Positions 30,298-41,542 are shown, counted from the first letter of the stretch. The stretch is 64,000 nucleotides of DNA from an uncultured Clostridium sp. (GCA_946565805.1 CAMNWO010000012.1:1-64000), one strand, 5' to 3'. Notes: generated by a model not told the origin, from the letters alone. Translations and numbers: made by a program.

Positions 30298-30723
30298 CTA
30301 TTTTTCTTTCACTATACTTGCTAAAATTCCATTTACGAAATTTTTAGAAGAATCTTCTCCATATTTTTTGGCTAATTCTACAGCTTCATTAATGGCTACT
30401 TTAAATGGTATTTCTGTATATTTTAATTCATAAATAGCTAATTTTAAGATCGCTAAATCTATTTTAGAAATTCTTTCTATTTTCCACTCTGCTTTTAAGT
30501 TTTCTTCTATTTGCTTAACAATTACTTCTTTCTTTTCTTGAATTCCTAAGATAGTTTTGCTAATATATTCTTTTGCTTTTTCATCTGTAATCTCATTACT
30601 TTCTTCATATAATTCAATAGCTTCTTCTAGGTTTTCTTGTTTTTGTATTTCTAAACTATAGATTAGTTTGAAGGTTTGTTCTCTTATTGCGGTTCTATTC
30701 ATATTTTTTCCTTTCTTAGTCAT
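30298..30723 (-). CDS. nusB: Transcription antitermination factor NusB
   Basis: [45 protein letters not shown]. Confidence 0.94.
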   Translation of the reverse strand: MTKKGKNMNRTAIREQTFKLIYSLEIQKQENLEEAIELYEESNEITDEKAKEYISKTILGIQEKKEVIVKQIEENLKAEWKIERISKIDLAILKLAIYELKYTEIPFKVAINEAVELAKKYGEDSSKNFVNGILASIVKEK

Positions 30724-30932
30724 TACATTTTATCAATAAACGATTTTAGTTTTGTTTTGACATCTTCTTTATTTTGTTGTACATAATTTCCTATAAATGC
30801 TCCTAATAGTAGCACTACAATAGCTAAAATCAAATCATGTAATCTTGTTACTAAAACTAATATTGCTATTATAATTCCAATGATAGCTCCTTTGTAATTA
30901 TTCCAAAAATCTTTTAGATTCATTTTTATCAC
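30723..30932 (-). CDS. DUF2273 small membrane protein
   Basis: [12 protein letters not shown]... adjacent to AmaP/Asp23 genes. Confidence 0.75.
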   Translation of the reverse strand: MIKMNLKDFWNNYKGAIIGIIIAILVLVTRLHDLILAIVVLLLGAFIGNYVQQNKEDVKTKLKSFIDKM

Positions 30933-30947
30933 TTTCCTTTTTGTTTA

Positions 30948-31502
30948 TTATTTTTCAATTTGTTGTGTTGAAGCAACTTTCTTAACCGTAATATTAACTT
31001 CTTTCACTTCTAAATCAGTTGCTGTTTTTACTTTTTCTTTAATTCTTGCTTGAAGATTTGCTGATAGATCCTTAATAATAGCCTCTTCATTAACAATCAA
31101 ATTAACAAACACATTAACATTATTTTCTTTATCTAGTACTACTCTTGTTGTAACGTCTTCTGCACTTTGGAAATTTAAAGCAACAGAATTTACTAAATTT
31201 TCTATTGTTTCCTTAGAAATCATAAGTTTTCCATTTTCATTTTCTAATAATACTCCTTGCCTTTCTTTAATTTGTTCTCTTGATGTACTATCAAAAAAGA
31301 TGCATTTAATTGATAATAAAATAAATACAACGCTTAGTCCTAATACTATTTTTCCTGATGTTTCTCCCACTACTATTTTAGTTACAATATCTCCTACTAG
31401 TTTTATATCTAACCATCCAAATACTAATAAAGATAAAATAACGGCTAATACTAACATGATATTTGAATAAATAATTAGTGTGATTTTTTCTAAAATTTTC
31501 AT
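30948..31502 (-). CDS. amaP: Alkaline shock response membrane anchor protein AmaP
   Basis: N-terminal TM and Asp23-like C-terminus; conserved neighbourhood. Confidence 0.8.
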   Translation of the reverse strand: MKILEKITLIIYSNIMLVLAVILSLLVFGWLDIKLVGDIVTKIVVGETSGKIVLGLSVVFILLSIKCIFFDSTSREQIKERQGVLLENENGKLMISKETIENLVNSVALNFQSAEDVTTRVVLDKENNVNVFVNLIVNEEAIIKDLSANLQARIKEKVKTATDLEVKEVNITVKKVASTQQIEK

Positions 31503-31682
31503 TTCTATTCCTCCTATTTCTTCTATTTTTTCAGTACTATAAGTATACCAATTTCTTTTCTTTTTTACAACAGTTTCAGGAAAAATTTTACTTAAAATTA
31601 AGAATTCATTGACTTCATTTTTCTTTTATGTTATAATTTTTTATGTAACCTCATGGTTTTATATAATATAGGAGGATTGCTA

Positions 31683-32231
31683 ATGCAACGGATTTTAGAA
31701 AACTTAATATTAAAAGATGAAGATTATTTCTTCGATGGTGATTTAGTAGTTAACGGCAAGGTTGAGCTTATTAATGTCAATCTTCAGGTTTCCGGAAAAT
31801 TGTTTTTTAAAGGTATTGCTGATGATGGTTTTTCTATCAAAGCTGCTTATATTACGAATGCTAGTATTACAGCTTATGCCTTTACATGTCGTATTAACAA
31901 ACTCTTTGTAAAGGGAGATATTTTGGTTAAAACTGACATGGATGCTCGTCACATCTCTTGCGATGGTAATATTGAAGTGGATGGTTTTTGCAATGTCTAC
32001 AATGTTACCTGTAATAATTATTTAATTACTGGAGATAACTATTCTGACGATGTTACAGTCAAAGAAAGCCTTTATATTTTAGGGTCTAATGACTCTGGAG
32101 ATTTAAAGGCTCACGAAATTTTCCTTGGTGGTTATTCTACGTTTTCTCCTTATAGTGAAATATCGATAGAAGCTAAGCATTTTGAAAGTGCTGGACAGAT
32201 ACGGAATTGCCGAAGAATAAAAATTGGATAA
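31683..32231 (+). CDS. Beta-helix/bactofilin-like protein
   Basis: Start at 31683 preceded by ATAGGAGGATTGCTA; repeated short beta-rich units (DGDLVVNGKVEL..., KGDILVKTDMDARHISCDGNIEVDG). Confidence 0.55.
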   Translation: MQRILENLILKDEDYFFDGDLVVNGKVELINVNLQVSGKLFFKGIADDGFSIKAAYITNASITAYAFTCRINKLFVKGDILVKTDMDARHISCDGNIEVDGFCNVYNVTCNNYLITGDNYSDDVTVKESLYILGSNDSGDLKAHEIFLGGYSTFSPYSEISIEAKHFESAGQIRNCRRIKIG

Positions 32232-32275
32232 ATAATCAAAAAAGCGAGTGAATTTCACTCGCTTTTTTGATTATT
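32231..32275. terminator. Bidirectional hairpin terminator
   Basis: AATAATCAAAAAAGCGAGTGAAATTCACTCGCTTTTTTGATTATT. Confidence 0.85.
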
Positions 32276-32284
32276 TTAGAAAAT

Positions 32285-32734
32285 TTACTTTTCTTCGCTT
32301 TCTCCTTCTGTTGCAGAAGTTTCTTCTTGTTTACTTTCTTCTTTGGCAGTATCTGTATTAACACCTTGTACATGTACATTAACTTCTTCTACATTTAACC
32401 CTGTCATGTTTTCTACTGCTTTTTTTACTCTATTTTGAATTTCAAAAGCTACATCTGGAATTCTAGAACCATATTCTACAATAATGTTTACATCAATTTT
32501 AGCTTTGGTTCCATCTACTTCTACTTTTATTCCTTTTGCTAAATTTTTCTTTCCACTTAAAACTTCCGTAATTCCTCCTGCAAATCCGCCTGCCATCCCA
32601 GCAACTCCTGGAACTTCTGATACAGCAACACCTGCAATTACAGCTACTACATCATTCGAAATTTGAATTCCTTCGTTTTCTGTTTTTATTTCTTCTTCTA
32701 ATTCTACTACTTCACCTTGATTTTCCTCATTCAT
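32285..32734 (-). CDS. Asp23/Gls24 family envelope stress protein
   Basis: ISNDVVAVIAGVAVSEVPGVAGM...IIVEYGSRIPDVAFEIQNRVKKAVE. Confidence 0.93.
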   Translation of the reverse strand: MNEENQGEVVELEEEIKTENEGIQISNDVVAVIAGVAVSEVPGVAGMAGGFAGGITEVLSGKKNLAKGIKVEVDGTKAKIDVNIIVEYGSRIPDVAFEIQNRVKKAVENMTGLNVEEVNVHVQGVNTDTAKEESKQEETSATEGESEEK

Positions 32735-32817
32735 AAAAAAGCCTCCTTTTCCTATCTTTCTTGTATCAAGTATATCAATTTTCTTCTTTCTTTACAACTA
32801 GTTTTTTAAACTTTCCT

Positions 32818-32851
32818 CATGATTTTGGGGACGGAGGAAAAAATCATGATT
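32818..32851. repeat. Family D hairpin copy 1
   Basis: catgattttggggacggaggaaaaaatcatg. Confidence 0.8.
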
Positions 32852-33839
32852 GAAATACTTCAAGTTCTTCTATTTTATTCCCTCTTAAAAAATCTTGAAT
32901 TGGCATTTTTCTGGCATTCTCCCCTTGGATTTCTAACACTTTTAAAATGCCTTTCTTCGTTTTAATCCATAAACCATCTCTTGAGTCTGAAACAATAATG
33001 GTTCCATTTTTTAAGAAATCACTATTATCTACCATTATTTCATTTTGTGCTGCAACTGCAACTTTCCAGAATTTTATTTTCTTTCCCTTTAAGTAAGTAT
33101 ATGCTCCCATGATTGGATTTAATCCTCTTACTAAATTCTTTATTTCTTGCGCAGTTTGATTTTCCCAATCGATTTTAGCCATTTCTTTAGAAAGCATAGG
33201 AGCAACTGAAAAATCGTCTCCTTGTTTCTCTCTTGGAGCTGTTCCTTTTTCTACTTGTTCTAAAGTTTCTACTAAAAGTTCTCCTCCTATTTTCGCTAAT
33301 CTATCCCATAATTCTCCAGTAGTTTCGTCTTCTCCTATTTCTACTTCGCTTTTTAAAATCATATCTCCTGTATCCATTCCAACATCCATATACATTGTTG
33401 TAATTCCTGTTGTTTTATCTCCATTTAAAACAGCCCATTGAATTGGCGCTGCTCCTCTATATTTTGGAAGTAGGGAACCATGTACATTAATACATCCATA
33501 TTTTGGAATTTCTAGTACACTTTTGGGAAGAATTTTTCCATAAGCCACTACACAGATTACATCTGGCTTTAGTTTCTCCATTTCTTCTCTAAATTCTTCA
33601 TTCTTTCTTACTTTTTCTGGCTGATATATTTCTAGACCTTTTTCTAAGGCATATTCTTTTACTGCAGATGGTTGTAGTTTCATTCCTCTTCCTTTTGGTT
33701 TATCTACATTTGTCACAACCCCTATAATGTTATGACCTGCTTCATAAATAGCTTTTAAGCTTTCTTTGGCAAAATCAGGTGTTCCCATAAATAGTATATT
33801 CATATTTTCTCCTCTTGATGTTTTTTGGGACGGGGTCAA
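32844..33839 (-). CDS. fmt: Methionyl-tRNA formyltransferase
   Basis: NILFMGTPDFAKESL, INVHGSLLPKYRGAAPIQWAVLNGD. Confidence 0.96.
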   Translation of the reverse strand: MTPSQKTSRGENMNILFMGTPDFAKESLKAIYEAGHNIIGVVTNVDKPKGRGMKLQPSAVKEYALEKGLEIYQPEKVRKNEEFREEMEKLKPDVICVVAYGKILPKSVLEIPKYGCINVHGSLLPKYRGAAPIQWAVLNGDKTTGITTMYMDVGMDTGDMILKSEVEIGEDETTGELWDRLAKIGGELLVETLEQVEKGTAPREKQGDDFSVAPMLSKEMAKIDWENQTAQEIKNLVRGLNPIMGAYTYLKGKKIKFWKVAVAAQNEIMVDNSDFLKNGTIIVSDSRDGLWIKTKKGILKVLEIQGENARKMPIQDFLRGNKIEELEVFQS

Positions 33840-33927
33840 AAAACATCGCTTTAATTTTCTTTCTTCTCAAACTTTTCGGATTTTAGTTTTTAAACGATGT
33901 TTTTTGCCCCCGTCCCAAAAAACATCA
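33817..33927. repeat. Inverted pair of GATGTTTTTTGGGACGGGG ends (family B)
   Basis: gatgttttttgggacggggtcaaaaaacatcg ... cgatgttttttgcccccgtcccaaaaaacatc. Confidence 0.85.
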
Positions 33928-34401
33928 TTTCTCAGGTTCTACATATTCTAGTGTTCCTGGCAAAATTTTATCTACAAATACTTCGCCATTCAAGTGGTCC
34001 ACTTCATGGCAAATAGCTTGTGCTAATAATTCTTTTGCCTTCACCTGCATTCTTTTTCCATCTCTGTCTGTGTATTCTGCTACTACCTCTGCTGGTCTTA
34101 TTACTTTAGCAAACTGATTCGGAAAACTTAAACATCCTTCATCTACTTCTTGTTCTCCTTTTGTCTTGATAATAACTGGATTAATCATTACGATTGGTCC
34201 CTTGTCATCATATAAATCTATAACAATTACTCTTTTCAAGACGCCTACTTGTACTGCTGCAAGTCCTACTCCATTATATTTATGCATCGTTTCTATCATA
34301 TCATCAATTAATATTTGTAATTTTTCATCTATTAGCTCTACTTCTCTTGATTTCTTTTTTAGAATTTCGTCTCCTTCTAATCTTAATTTTCTAATTGCCA
34401 T
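33925..34401 (-). CDS. def: Peptide deformylase
   Basis: GVGLAAVQVGV, EGCLSFPN, AICHEVDHLNGEVFVD. Confidence 0.96.
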   Translation of the reverse strand: MAIRKLRLEGDEILKKKSREVELIDEKLQILIDDMIETMHKYNGVGLAAVQVGVLKRVIVIDLYDDKGPIVMINPVIIKTKGEQEVDEGCLSFPNQFAKVIRPAEVVAEYTDRDGKRMQVKAKELLAQAICHEVDHLNGEVFVDKILPGTLEYVEPEK

Positions 34402-34471
34402 TGTTCTACTCCTTTTCTCGCCTTTTTATTCGTTTACTTTAAGCAAACATTTTCCTCTTTTTTATCTTCTA

Positions 34472-34520
34472 AGATGTGTCCCCGATTGCTCCAAAAGGAG
34501 CAAAAGGAAACGTCCCCAAT
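34472..34520 (-). repeat. Family A repeat copy 6
   Basis: agatgtgtccccgattgctccaaaaggagcaaaaggaaacgtccccaatt. Confidence 0.85.
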
Positions 34521-34527
34521 TATCCCT

Positions 34528-36797
34528 TTACATCATGCTGTTTGGATTGACATCAATAGTAATTCTAGTTGTTTTTAAATTTTTACTGTATATTTCTTTT
34601 AAATACTGATTTAGTATTTGGTTTGCTCCTTCTGTCATATTGCCTTTTATAATGATTCGATAGCGTAGCCTGTTTTGGATTTTGTCGATTGGTGCTGGCA
34701 TTGGTCGAAACACTTTGAATTGTTCTTCGTTTAAGCTAACTTTTAACTTTTCATACATCCATTGGCTTGCTTTTTTTATTTCTTCTTCTGCCATACTATT
34801 GAAGTTCACCACTATTATATCGCAAAATGGTGGATATTTCAACTGTTGTCTTAAGGCAATTTCTGTTTCGTAAAATTTTTCATAGTTTTGTTCTTTGGCA
34901 CATTGAATGGTGAAGTTCTCTGGATTATAGCTTTGTATGATTACTTTTCCTGGTAGTTTTTCTCTTCCTGCTCGTCCGTGCTACTTGTGTTAAGATTTGA
35001 AAGGTTCTTTCATTGGCTCGATAGTCATCTATGTTTAATGAACTGTCTGCTGCAATAACACCTACTAGGGTTACATTTGGAAAATGATGACCCTTTACTA
35101 CCATCTGTGTTCCAATCAAAATATCTAAGTTATCCTTTTTAAACTTATTTAAAATTTCTTCATGTGAGTTCTTTTTAGTTACTGTATCAATATCCATTCG
35201 AATGGTTTTGGCTCCGCGGAAATTGTTTTTGTATTTCCTGTTCTAACTTTTGGGTTCCTGTTCCAAAATATCGTATTTTATCGCTATGGCATTCTGGACA
35301 AGTTGTTACTATATTTTCTTCATAACCACAATAATGACATTTTAGTTTTTTCTCATAACTATGATAAGTCATACTGATATTACAGTTCCTACATTTTACA
35401 GTATACCCACAATTCCTACACATAATAAAGGTAGAATAGCCTCTTCGATTTAAAAACAAAATTGTCTGTGTTTTTTGTTTTAAATTTTCTTCAATCGCTG
35501 TATACAAGTCCATACTTAGCATTGAACGGTTTCCATTTACCAATTCTTGTTTTAAATCTACCACTTGTACTTTTGGTAAAGATGATTGATTAGCTCTTTG
35601 GGTTAATGACAAAATTTGCATTTCTTTGTTTGGTTCTTCTTTTGCCTTAAAATAGCTCTTGATATCTGGTGTTGCGCTTCCCAATAACAGCGGACATTTG
35701 CTTTGTTTCGCAATTCTTTTGGCTACTTCTTTGGCATCATATTTCGGATTTGCTTCTGATTTATAAGAACTATCATGTTCTTCATCAATAATAATAATTC
35801 CTATTTTTTGGATAGGAGCAAAAATAGCTGACCTAGCTCCTATTACAATTTTTGCTTTTCCTTCTCGAATTCTTTCCCATTCATCATGTCTTTCCCCAAT
35901 AGACAACTTGCTATGTAAAACTGCAATTTCTTCTTTTCCAAATCGTGCAATAAATCGGTCTAACATTTGAGGCGTTAACGATATTTCAGGTACTAATAAA
36001 ATTGCTGTTTTGTCATGTTTTAATGCTTCTTCAATAAGTTGCAGATAGATTTCTGTTTTTCCAGAACCAGTTACTCCATATAATAAAAAGGATTGATAGT
36101 CTTCTTGTTTCATTTTTTGTTTTACAGTTTGATAAGCTTTTTCTTGTTCCTTTGTTAATACTAATTTCTCAGTTTTTTCTACCTTTTTAATTGTTTCCAT
36201 ATCTTTTTCATATAATGGATTTCTTTCTACTTTTTGTTCTATGATTTCTAAATAACCATTTTTAACTAACGTATTTACAATGGCTCTAGAAACATCCAAA
36301 AACATTTCTATTTCTGGTATGGTTACTCCTTCATTATCTTTTACAAAGTTAATAATTTTTTTCTGTTTTTCGGTTTTGACTTTTCCTGTTTCAATATCAA
36401 ATTCAATTTCTTCTCTATCTTTTCCTAAATAGATACAATTGATGGTTTTTTCTTGTATTCTTTTTTCTTTATTTTTGGTTCTTGTTCCTGGTGTTAGCAT
36501 TAGTTTTATACAATCTGACACATTACAAAAATATCTTTTGGCCATCCATTTGGCTAATTCAATTTGTTCGTCTTTTAGTTGTTCTTCTAATTTTGCTATT
36601 TTTTTTATTTGATTTGGATAACTTGTTTTTTCCTTTAACTTTACGACAAAGGCTTCTTCTAGTTTTTCTCCTTTTCCAAATGGCACTAAGACTTTGCTTC
36701 CAACCAAAATAAGCCCCTCTAATTCTTCTGGGACATGATAATCAAAAGTTCTATTTAGTTTTTTTGCTGTTCGATTGATGATTACTTCTGCTATCAT
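34528..36797 (-). CDS. priA: Primosomal helicase PriA, two +1 shifts at CGG (35214-35216, 34976-34978)
   Basis: LYGVTGSGKTEIYLQ, IIDEEHDSSYK, zinc cysteines; joins QKQFP-C-GAKTIRMDIDTVTKKNSHEEIL and QVA-C-GRAGREKLPGKVIIQSYNPENF. Confidence 0.95.
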
Positions 36798-36974
36798 TTT
36801 CTTCTCCTTCTTTTTTCGTTTCTTAGTATATCAAATTTTTTTGTTTTTCACAAGAGATTTAATTTATACTTAAGATGTTAAATCTTTAAATTTAAAAAGT
36901 ACCAAGTTTTTATGCTTGATACTTACATATTTTTATTTCTGCACTTTTACGATTTTCATCAATAAATTCACATT

Positions 36975-38474
36975 TTAGTTTAAATAAAGTATAGGACGGA
37001 AAGCAGCCCCTGAACTTACTTTTCCAGAACTACGACCTGCCACATAATTTATAGCACTACCAGAACCACCAGCCCTTATAGTGTATGGTTGATTACCCGC
37101 AGAAGGAGTATAAGATGAAGATTCTGTTGTATGCTCAGCATAGTTTTCTGCCATATCAAATATATTACATCTTACATCTTTATTTCCTCCTATTATTGTC
37201 TTTCCTGTCTTTAGAAATTCCTTTCCATTTTTAGGTTGCCTTGAATAATCAGTATCTCCTGAAAACATTTGAATATATACAATTGCTGTGTCCCATGCAT
37301 AACTATTCATTAAATTACTCGTAACACTTGTTATATCCTTATTTCCTGGATACATTCCTTTGGTTAATGTAACAGCAGTTGGTTGTACTGCAACATATAC
37401 CTCTCGTCCCTCTTTACAAACAATCGTTGTGTCTCCTACTGACGTATCTTGCGACATAGTTTTACCAATCTCATATCTTCCTATATAATATCCCTTATTA
37501 GTTGCTGCACTCGTCTTGAACTTACTTATATCTGTTGTTGTTGACTCTTGATAATAATTTTCAACTAATTTTGTTCCTTGTTTTGTTCGAGTTCCATTTG
37601 TTGCGAATGTATATCGGTCCAATTCTACTGTTTCACTTTTGGTTTTGTTTATATCTTTATAAACTGTTCCTACTGGTATCCATACAAATTGATTTCCTGT
37701 ACTTCTATAATTCTCATCAATAGAATCTGTAATGACTAATCCTCCATTTATTGTATTAATTGTATTAGATTCTCCTACTGCAAATCCTTTTGGTATTTTA
37801 GCCACATTTCCATTTTTATCAGTATATGTTTCTGTTTCCGTATAAATATCAGAGAATATTTCTGTTGATCCAATATTCGTAATTTTTATTTTACACGTCT
37901 CTGTTCCTCCGCCACTTCCTTCTGCAGTTACTGTATATATTCCATTACTTGTAACTGGAAAACTAGTAGTATTGGTATTCATTACAGTTGTTCCATCTGG
38001 TTTGGTTATCTTGGTTATAGTTTCTCCTTCTTCTATAGTTGCTGTAATCGTTATTGTTACTTCTGTCCCTTCTTCTACTTGTTCTTCTGTACTTAAAGTA
38101 TAATTTATAACTGGTTTTGGCGCCTTTTTTGTCACCTTTCCATTACCATCAATTACAAGAGTATAGCCATCTAAATCTACTTCAATCGGAAATTCCCCAT
38201 TCGTATCTCTTATTTCTCCTACATTAGGTATTTTTCTTAATTCTTCTTTTACCTTATCAGCAGTTAATTTTCCTTCATCATTAAAACTTCCTGTTACTGC
38301 AATTTTTACTTGTTCTTCTGCATTTACTTTTTTTGTTTCTGTTTTAGCAGTATTGGCTTTTGTTACTAATCCATTTTCTCCTGTTAAGGTTGCTATGCTT
38401 ATCCCTGCTAAGATTAGTAAAACAATAATCGTAATCACTAGAGCAATTAAAGTAATCCCTTTTTCTCTCTTCAT
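36975..38474 (-). CDS. Type IV pilin-like protein with large C-terminal extracellular domain
   Basis: Prepilin N-terminus MKREKGITLIALVITIIVLLILAGISIATLTGENG. Confidence 0.8.
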   Translation of the reverse strand: MKREKGITLIALVITIIVLLILAGISIATLTGENGLVTKANTAKTETKKVNAEEQVKIAVTGSFNDEGKLTADKVKEELRKIPNVGEIRDTNGEFPIEVDLDGYTLVIDGNGKVTKKAPKPVINYTLSTEEQVEEGTEVTITITATIEEGETITKITKPDGTTVMNTNTTSFPVTSNGIYTVTAEGSGGGTETCKIKITNIGSTEIFSDIYTETETYTDKNGNVAKIPKGFAVGESNTINTINGGLVITDSIDENYRSTGNQFVWIPVGTVYKDINKTKSETVELDRYTFATNGTRTKQGTKLVENYYQESTTTDISKFKTSAATNKGYYIGRYEIGKTMSQDTSVGDTTIVCKEGREVYVAVQPTAVTLTKGMYPGNKDITSVTSNLMNSYAWDTAIVYIQMFSGDTDYSRQPKNGKEFLKTGKTIIGGNKDVRCNIFDMAENYAEHTTESSSYTPSAGNQPYTIRAGGSGSAINYVAGRSSGKVSSGAAFRPILYLN

Positions 38475-38659
38475 TTTTCCTCCTCGTTCTTTATATAGTT
38501 TATCTTTTGTGTGATTTTTTATGCATTTACATATGTATAGCTATATAATACATAAACTTTTATATATTGTCAATGAGTTTTTATCATTTCCAAAAGTTCT
38601 ATCTTAAAATATTAAATCATTATAAAAAAAGATGAAATCCTAAAATTTCATCTTTTTAC

Positions 38660-39613
38660 TTAAAATAAAGCTTGTATCGCTTTTCTATAAATATCTTTTA
38701 TTATTTCATATCCATTATCTACATTCTTTGCAAAAATAGACCCACAAACTCCTGAATTCATCTCCATAACATATAACTCATCATCTGTAGTATGAATAAT
38801 ATCGATGGTTGTAAAATTCATATTCATGGCTTTTCCTGCTTCTTTTGCTAATTTTTCAATCTTATAATATAACTCGCCTTTCTCTAATATAGTAGGAATA
38901 GCACCTCCACTTAGATTATGCTTCCAAGAAATCTCTACTTTCTCTCCTTCTTTTGGTATATGGAATCTATCTAATGTATTTAAACTTTTCTGTATGTCCA
39001 AATTGTCTGAAAAGTGTAATGTTCTTGTTAGTTCTTGTATGGTTGACTTTCCATCTCCTATTACAAAAGGCTTTGTTTTCCCGTAAATTAAAAGCACTTC
39101 TCCATTCAAATAAAAAGTTCGATATTCTGTTTTAATATCATAATAAGGGCAAATACTTACTGCTGTATTATTTTGATTAAATAACTTTTGAATAGCTATT
39201 TCTGTTTCTCTTAGGCTATTACAAAGTTCTATTCCAATTCCTTCACTTTGGTCATTTGGTTTTACTACCAATTTACCTGCGTTTGAAAATTCAGCTACTA
39301 CAGTATTCCAAATTCCTTCTTGAGGAATAAATTCTCCTCTTATAGCAGGATTAAATATCATAGTATGTTCAATGACTGGTATATTTTGTGATTTTAGTAC
39401 TTCATAGGTAGCATATTTATCGGCTACTATTTTACCAGTAGCTTGTGGATTATTATCAAAAAGATTTCTAGTAATATGTCTTACCTTTCCTTCTTTTGAA
39501 AGTTGTAAGATCCAACCATATGATAATGTTTCCACTTTAATATCCATTTCTAAACAAATTTCTTTTATCATGGTGTGGAACATGGTTCTACTCCTTTTCC
39601 ATTCTTTGTTCAT
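38660..39613 (-). CDS. ATP-grasp domain (YheC/D-like) protein
   Basis: VVKPNDQSEGIGIELC..., FTTIDIIHTTDDELYVMEMNSGVCGSIF. Confidence 0.75.
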   Translation of the reverse strand: MNKEWKRSRTMFHTMIKEICLEMDIKVETLSYGWILQLSKEGKVRHITRNLFDNNPQATGKIVADKYATYEVLKSQNIPVIEHTMIFNPAIRGEFIPQEGIWNTVVAEFSNAGKLVVKPNDQSEGIGIELCNSLRETEIAIQKLFNQNNTAVSICPYYDIKTEYRTFYLNGEVLLIYGKTKPFVIGDGKSTIQELTRTLHFSDNLDIQKSLNTLDRFHIPKEGEKVEISWKHNLSGGAIPTILEKGELYYKIEKLAKEAGKAMNMNFTTIDIIHTTDDELYVMEMNSGVCGSIFAKNVDNGYEIIKDIYRKAIQALF

Positions 39614-40157
39614 TTTCTATAATGGTTTCTATAATTTGTACCGTTTTTTCTAAATCATCATTTTTTAATACATAATCATATAAATTAATTCTAGATTCTT
39701 CATAATCAAATCGATTTAGTCTTAAAATCACTTCTGCTGGACTTGGTTGGTCAATTCTTGCTTCTAATCTTTTCTTTAATTCTTCTTTTGGAACTCTTAA
39801 AAAAACAGTTACTACTCTAGTATCTTCTCTTAATAATTCTTTTAAATGCTCGGTTCCATTTACATCAATATCTTTTACAATTACTTTTCCACTTTTTATT
39901 TTTTCATTCAATAGTTTTCTAGAAGTTCCATAATATTGATTGTGGTGAATGTCATATTCATAAAACTCTTCATTTTTTATCATTTCTTCAAATTCTTCAC
40001 GACTTACAAAATTATAGGTTTGTCCTTCTATATCCCCTTCACGCATTGGTCTAGAAGTAAAAGATGGAAGTGACTCCACATTTTCCATCCTCTTAATTAG
40101 TTCTTTTTTGATTGTATCTTTTCCTGCTCCTGCTACACCAGATAATATTACTAACAT
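39588..40157 (-). CDS. gmk: Guanylate kinase
   Basis: LSGVAGAGKDTIKKEL, SFTSRPMREGDIEGQTYNFVSREEF; adjacent rpoZ. Confidence 0.92.
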   Translation of the reverse strand: MLVILSGVAGAGKDTIKKELIKRMENVESLPSFTSRPMREGDIEGQTYNFVSREEFEEMIKNEEFYEYDIHHNQYYGTSRKLLNEKIKSGKVIVKDIDVNGTEHLKELLREDTRVVTVFLRVPKEELKKRLEARIDQPSPAEVILRLNRFDYEESRINLYDYVLKNDDLEKTVQIIETIIENEQRMEKE

Positions 40158-40348
40158 ATAGTTACCTTCCCTTCTGCTATTTCATTCGCAGCTAAAGTTA
40201 CTGGTGATTCTTCTCTTACACTTGTCTTTACTTCATCTCCTGCCGCTATTTGTCTTGCTCTTCTTGCTGTTGCAATAACTAATTCATATCTATTTTGTGC
40301 TTTGGTTAATAATTGACCTACTGTTGGTTTTACTATCATTTTTTTCAA
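40151..40348 (-). CDS. rpoZ: RNA polymerase omega subunit
   Basis: NRYELVIATARRARQI. Confidence 0.92.
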   Translation of the reverse strand: MKKMIVKPTVGQLLTKAQNRYELVIATARRARQIAAGDEVKTSVREESPVTLAANEIAEGKVTIC

Positions 40349-40362
40349 TCCTTTCTTTTCTT

Positions 40363-40665
40363 TTATTTTTCGAATTCTTGGGAAATTGACTTATCAATTC
40401 TCCCTCCAACCGTTTCTGGTTGAACTGCTGATAAAATAATATGTCCTGAATCCATAATTAATACTGCTCTCGTTCTTCTTCCATAGGTTGCATCAACTGC
40501 TGTTTTATTGTCTTTTGCTTCTTGCACCATTCTTTTAATTGGTGCTGATTCAGGGCTTACGATTGCTACAATTCTTTCTGATGAAACAATGTTTCCAAAT
40601 CCAATGTTTACTAATTGCATTACTACTTCCTCCATTTCTTTGCCAAATGGCAATCCTTTTTTCAA
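40363..40665 (-). CDS. remA: RemA-family regulator (DUF370)
   Basis: [35 protein letters not shown]...[22 protein letters not shown]. Confidence 0.94.
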   Translation of the reverse strand: MKKGLPFGKEMEEVVMQLVNIGFGNIVSSERIVAIVSPESAPIKRMVQEAKDNKTAVDATYGRRTRAVLIMDSGHIILSAVQPETVGGRIDKSISQEFEK

Positions 40666-40666
40666 A

Positions 40667-41542
40667 TTATTCTATGTTTTGAATTTGTTCTCTAACATTT
40701 TCCAACTCTGTCTTTACATCAATTACATTATTTGTAATTTCTAAATTATTTGCCTTTGAACCAATGGTATTCGTTTCACGGTTCATTTCTTGAATGATAA
40801 AGTCTAATTTTTTTCCAATAGCTTCTTCTGAATCTAAAAGTTTTTGAAATTGTGATATATGACTTTTTAGTCTAGTAACTTCTTCTTCAACAGAGCATTT
40901 ATCTGCATAGATAACAACTTCTTGTGCTAGTCTTGCTGGATCTACTTCTTGATTTTTTAATATTTCCTTTATTCTGCCTTCTAATTTTACTACATATTCC
41001 TCAATAAGTCCAGTAGAAAGTGAAGATATTTCTTTTACTTTTTCTTGAATTGTTTGAATTCTTTCCCTTAAGTCCTCTGCTATCTTTTGTCCTTCTACTT
41101 GTCTCATTTGTACTAGATTCTTAGTCGCTTTTCTAACCGTTTCTATTAATTCATCTTTTATCGTTTCATCTTCTTGATTATTTTGAATACTTAAAACATC
41201 TGGAAATTTAGATATTTCCGTTACTTCAATATTTGCTAAAATTTCTTCTTGTTTTGCTAATCTTTTTAGTTCATCAATATAAATTTTAGCAATTTCTGTA
41301 TTAATTTTTATTTCTTTTCCTTCTGTTGAATTGTTTTGAAAAGTAATAAAAACATCAATTTTTCCTCTTTTTACATAGGTTGCAATTTCCTTTTTTATGG
41401 CTTCTTCTAAATAACTTAATATTCTTGGCATCTTTACCGAAATGTCTAAATATCTATGATTCACACTTTTTATTTCTACCTGATACTCTTTTTCATTTTT
41501 CTCTAGATTGGCTTTACCATATCCTGTCATACTTTTAATCAT
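40667..41542 (-). CDS. yicC: YicC-family endoribonuclease
   Basis: [11 protein letters not shown]... [39 protein letters not shown]. Confidence 0.95.
   Translation of the reverse strand: MIKSMTGYGKANLEKNEKEYQVEIKSVNHRYLDISVKMPRILSYLEEAIKKEIATYVKRGKIDVFITFQNNSTEGKEIKINTEIAKIYIDELKRLAKQEEILANIEVTEISKFPDVLSIQNNQEDETIKDELIETVRKATKNLVQMRQVEGQKIAEDLRERIQTIQEKVKEISSLSTGLIEEYVVKLEGRIKEILKNQEVDPARLAQEVVIYADKCSVEEEVTRLKSHISQFQKLLDSEEAIGKKLDFIIQEMNRETNTIGSKANNLEITNNVIDVKTELENVREQIQNIE

Noticed and set aside
32202-32204. CGG at the end of the bactofilin-like gene as another +1 site
   Set aside because: Both frames end within a few codons; the 0-frame IRNCRRIKIG fits the repeat pattern better, and another CGG at codon 3 must be read in frame.
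18319-36797. Ordinary pseudogenisation of uvrA, priA and ABC genes
   Set aside because: Downstream frames are intact with conserved motifs, and all breaks are the same C-before-GGN event; random decay would give mixed indels and stops.
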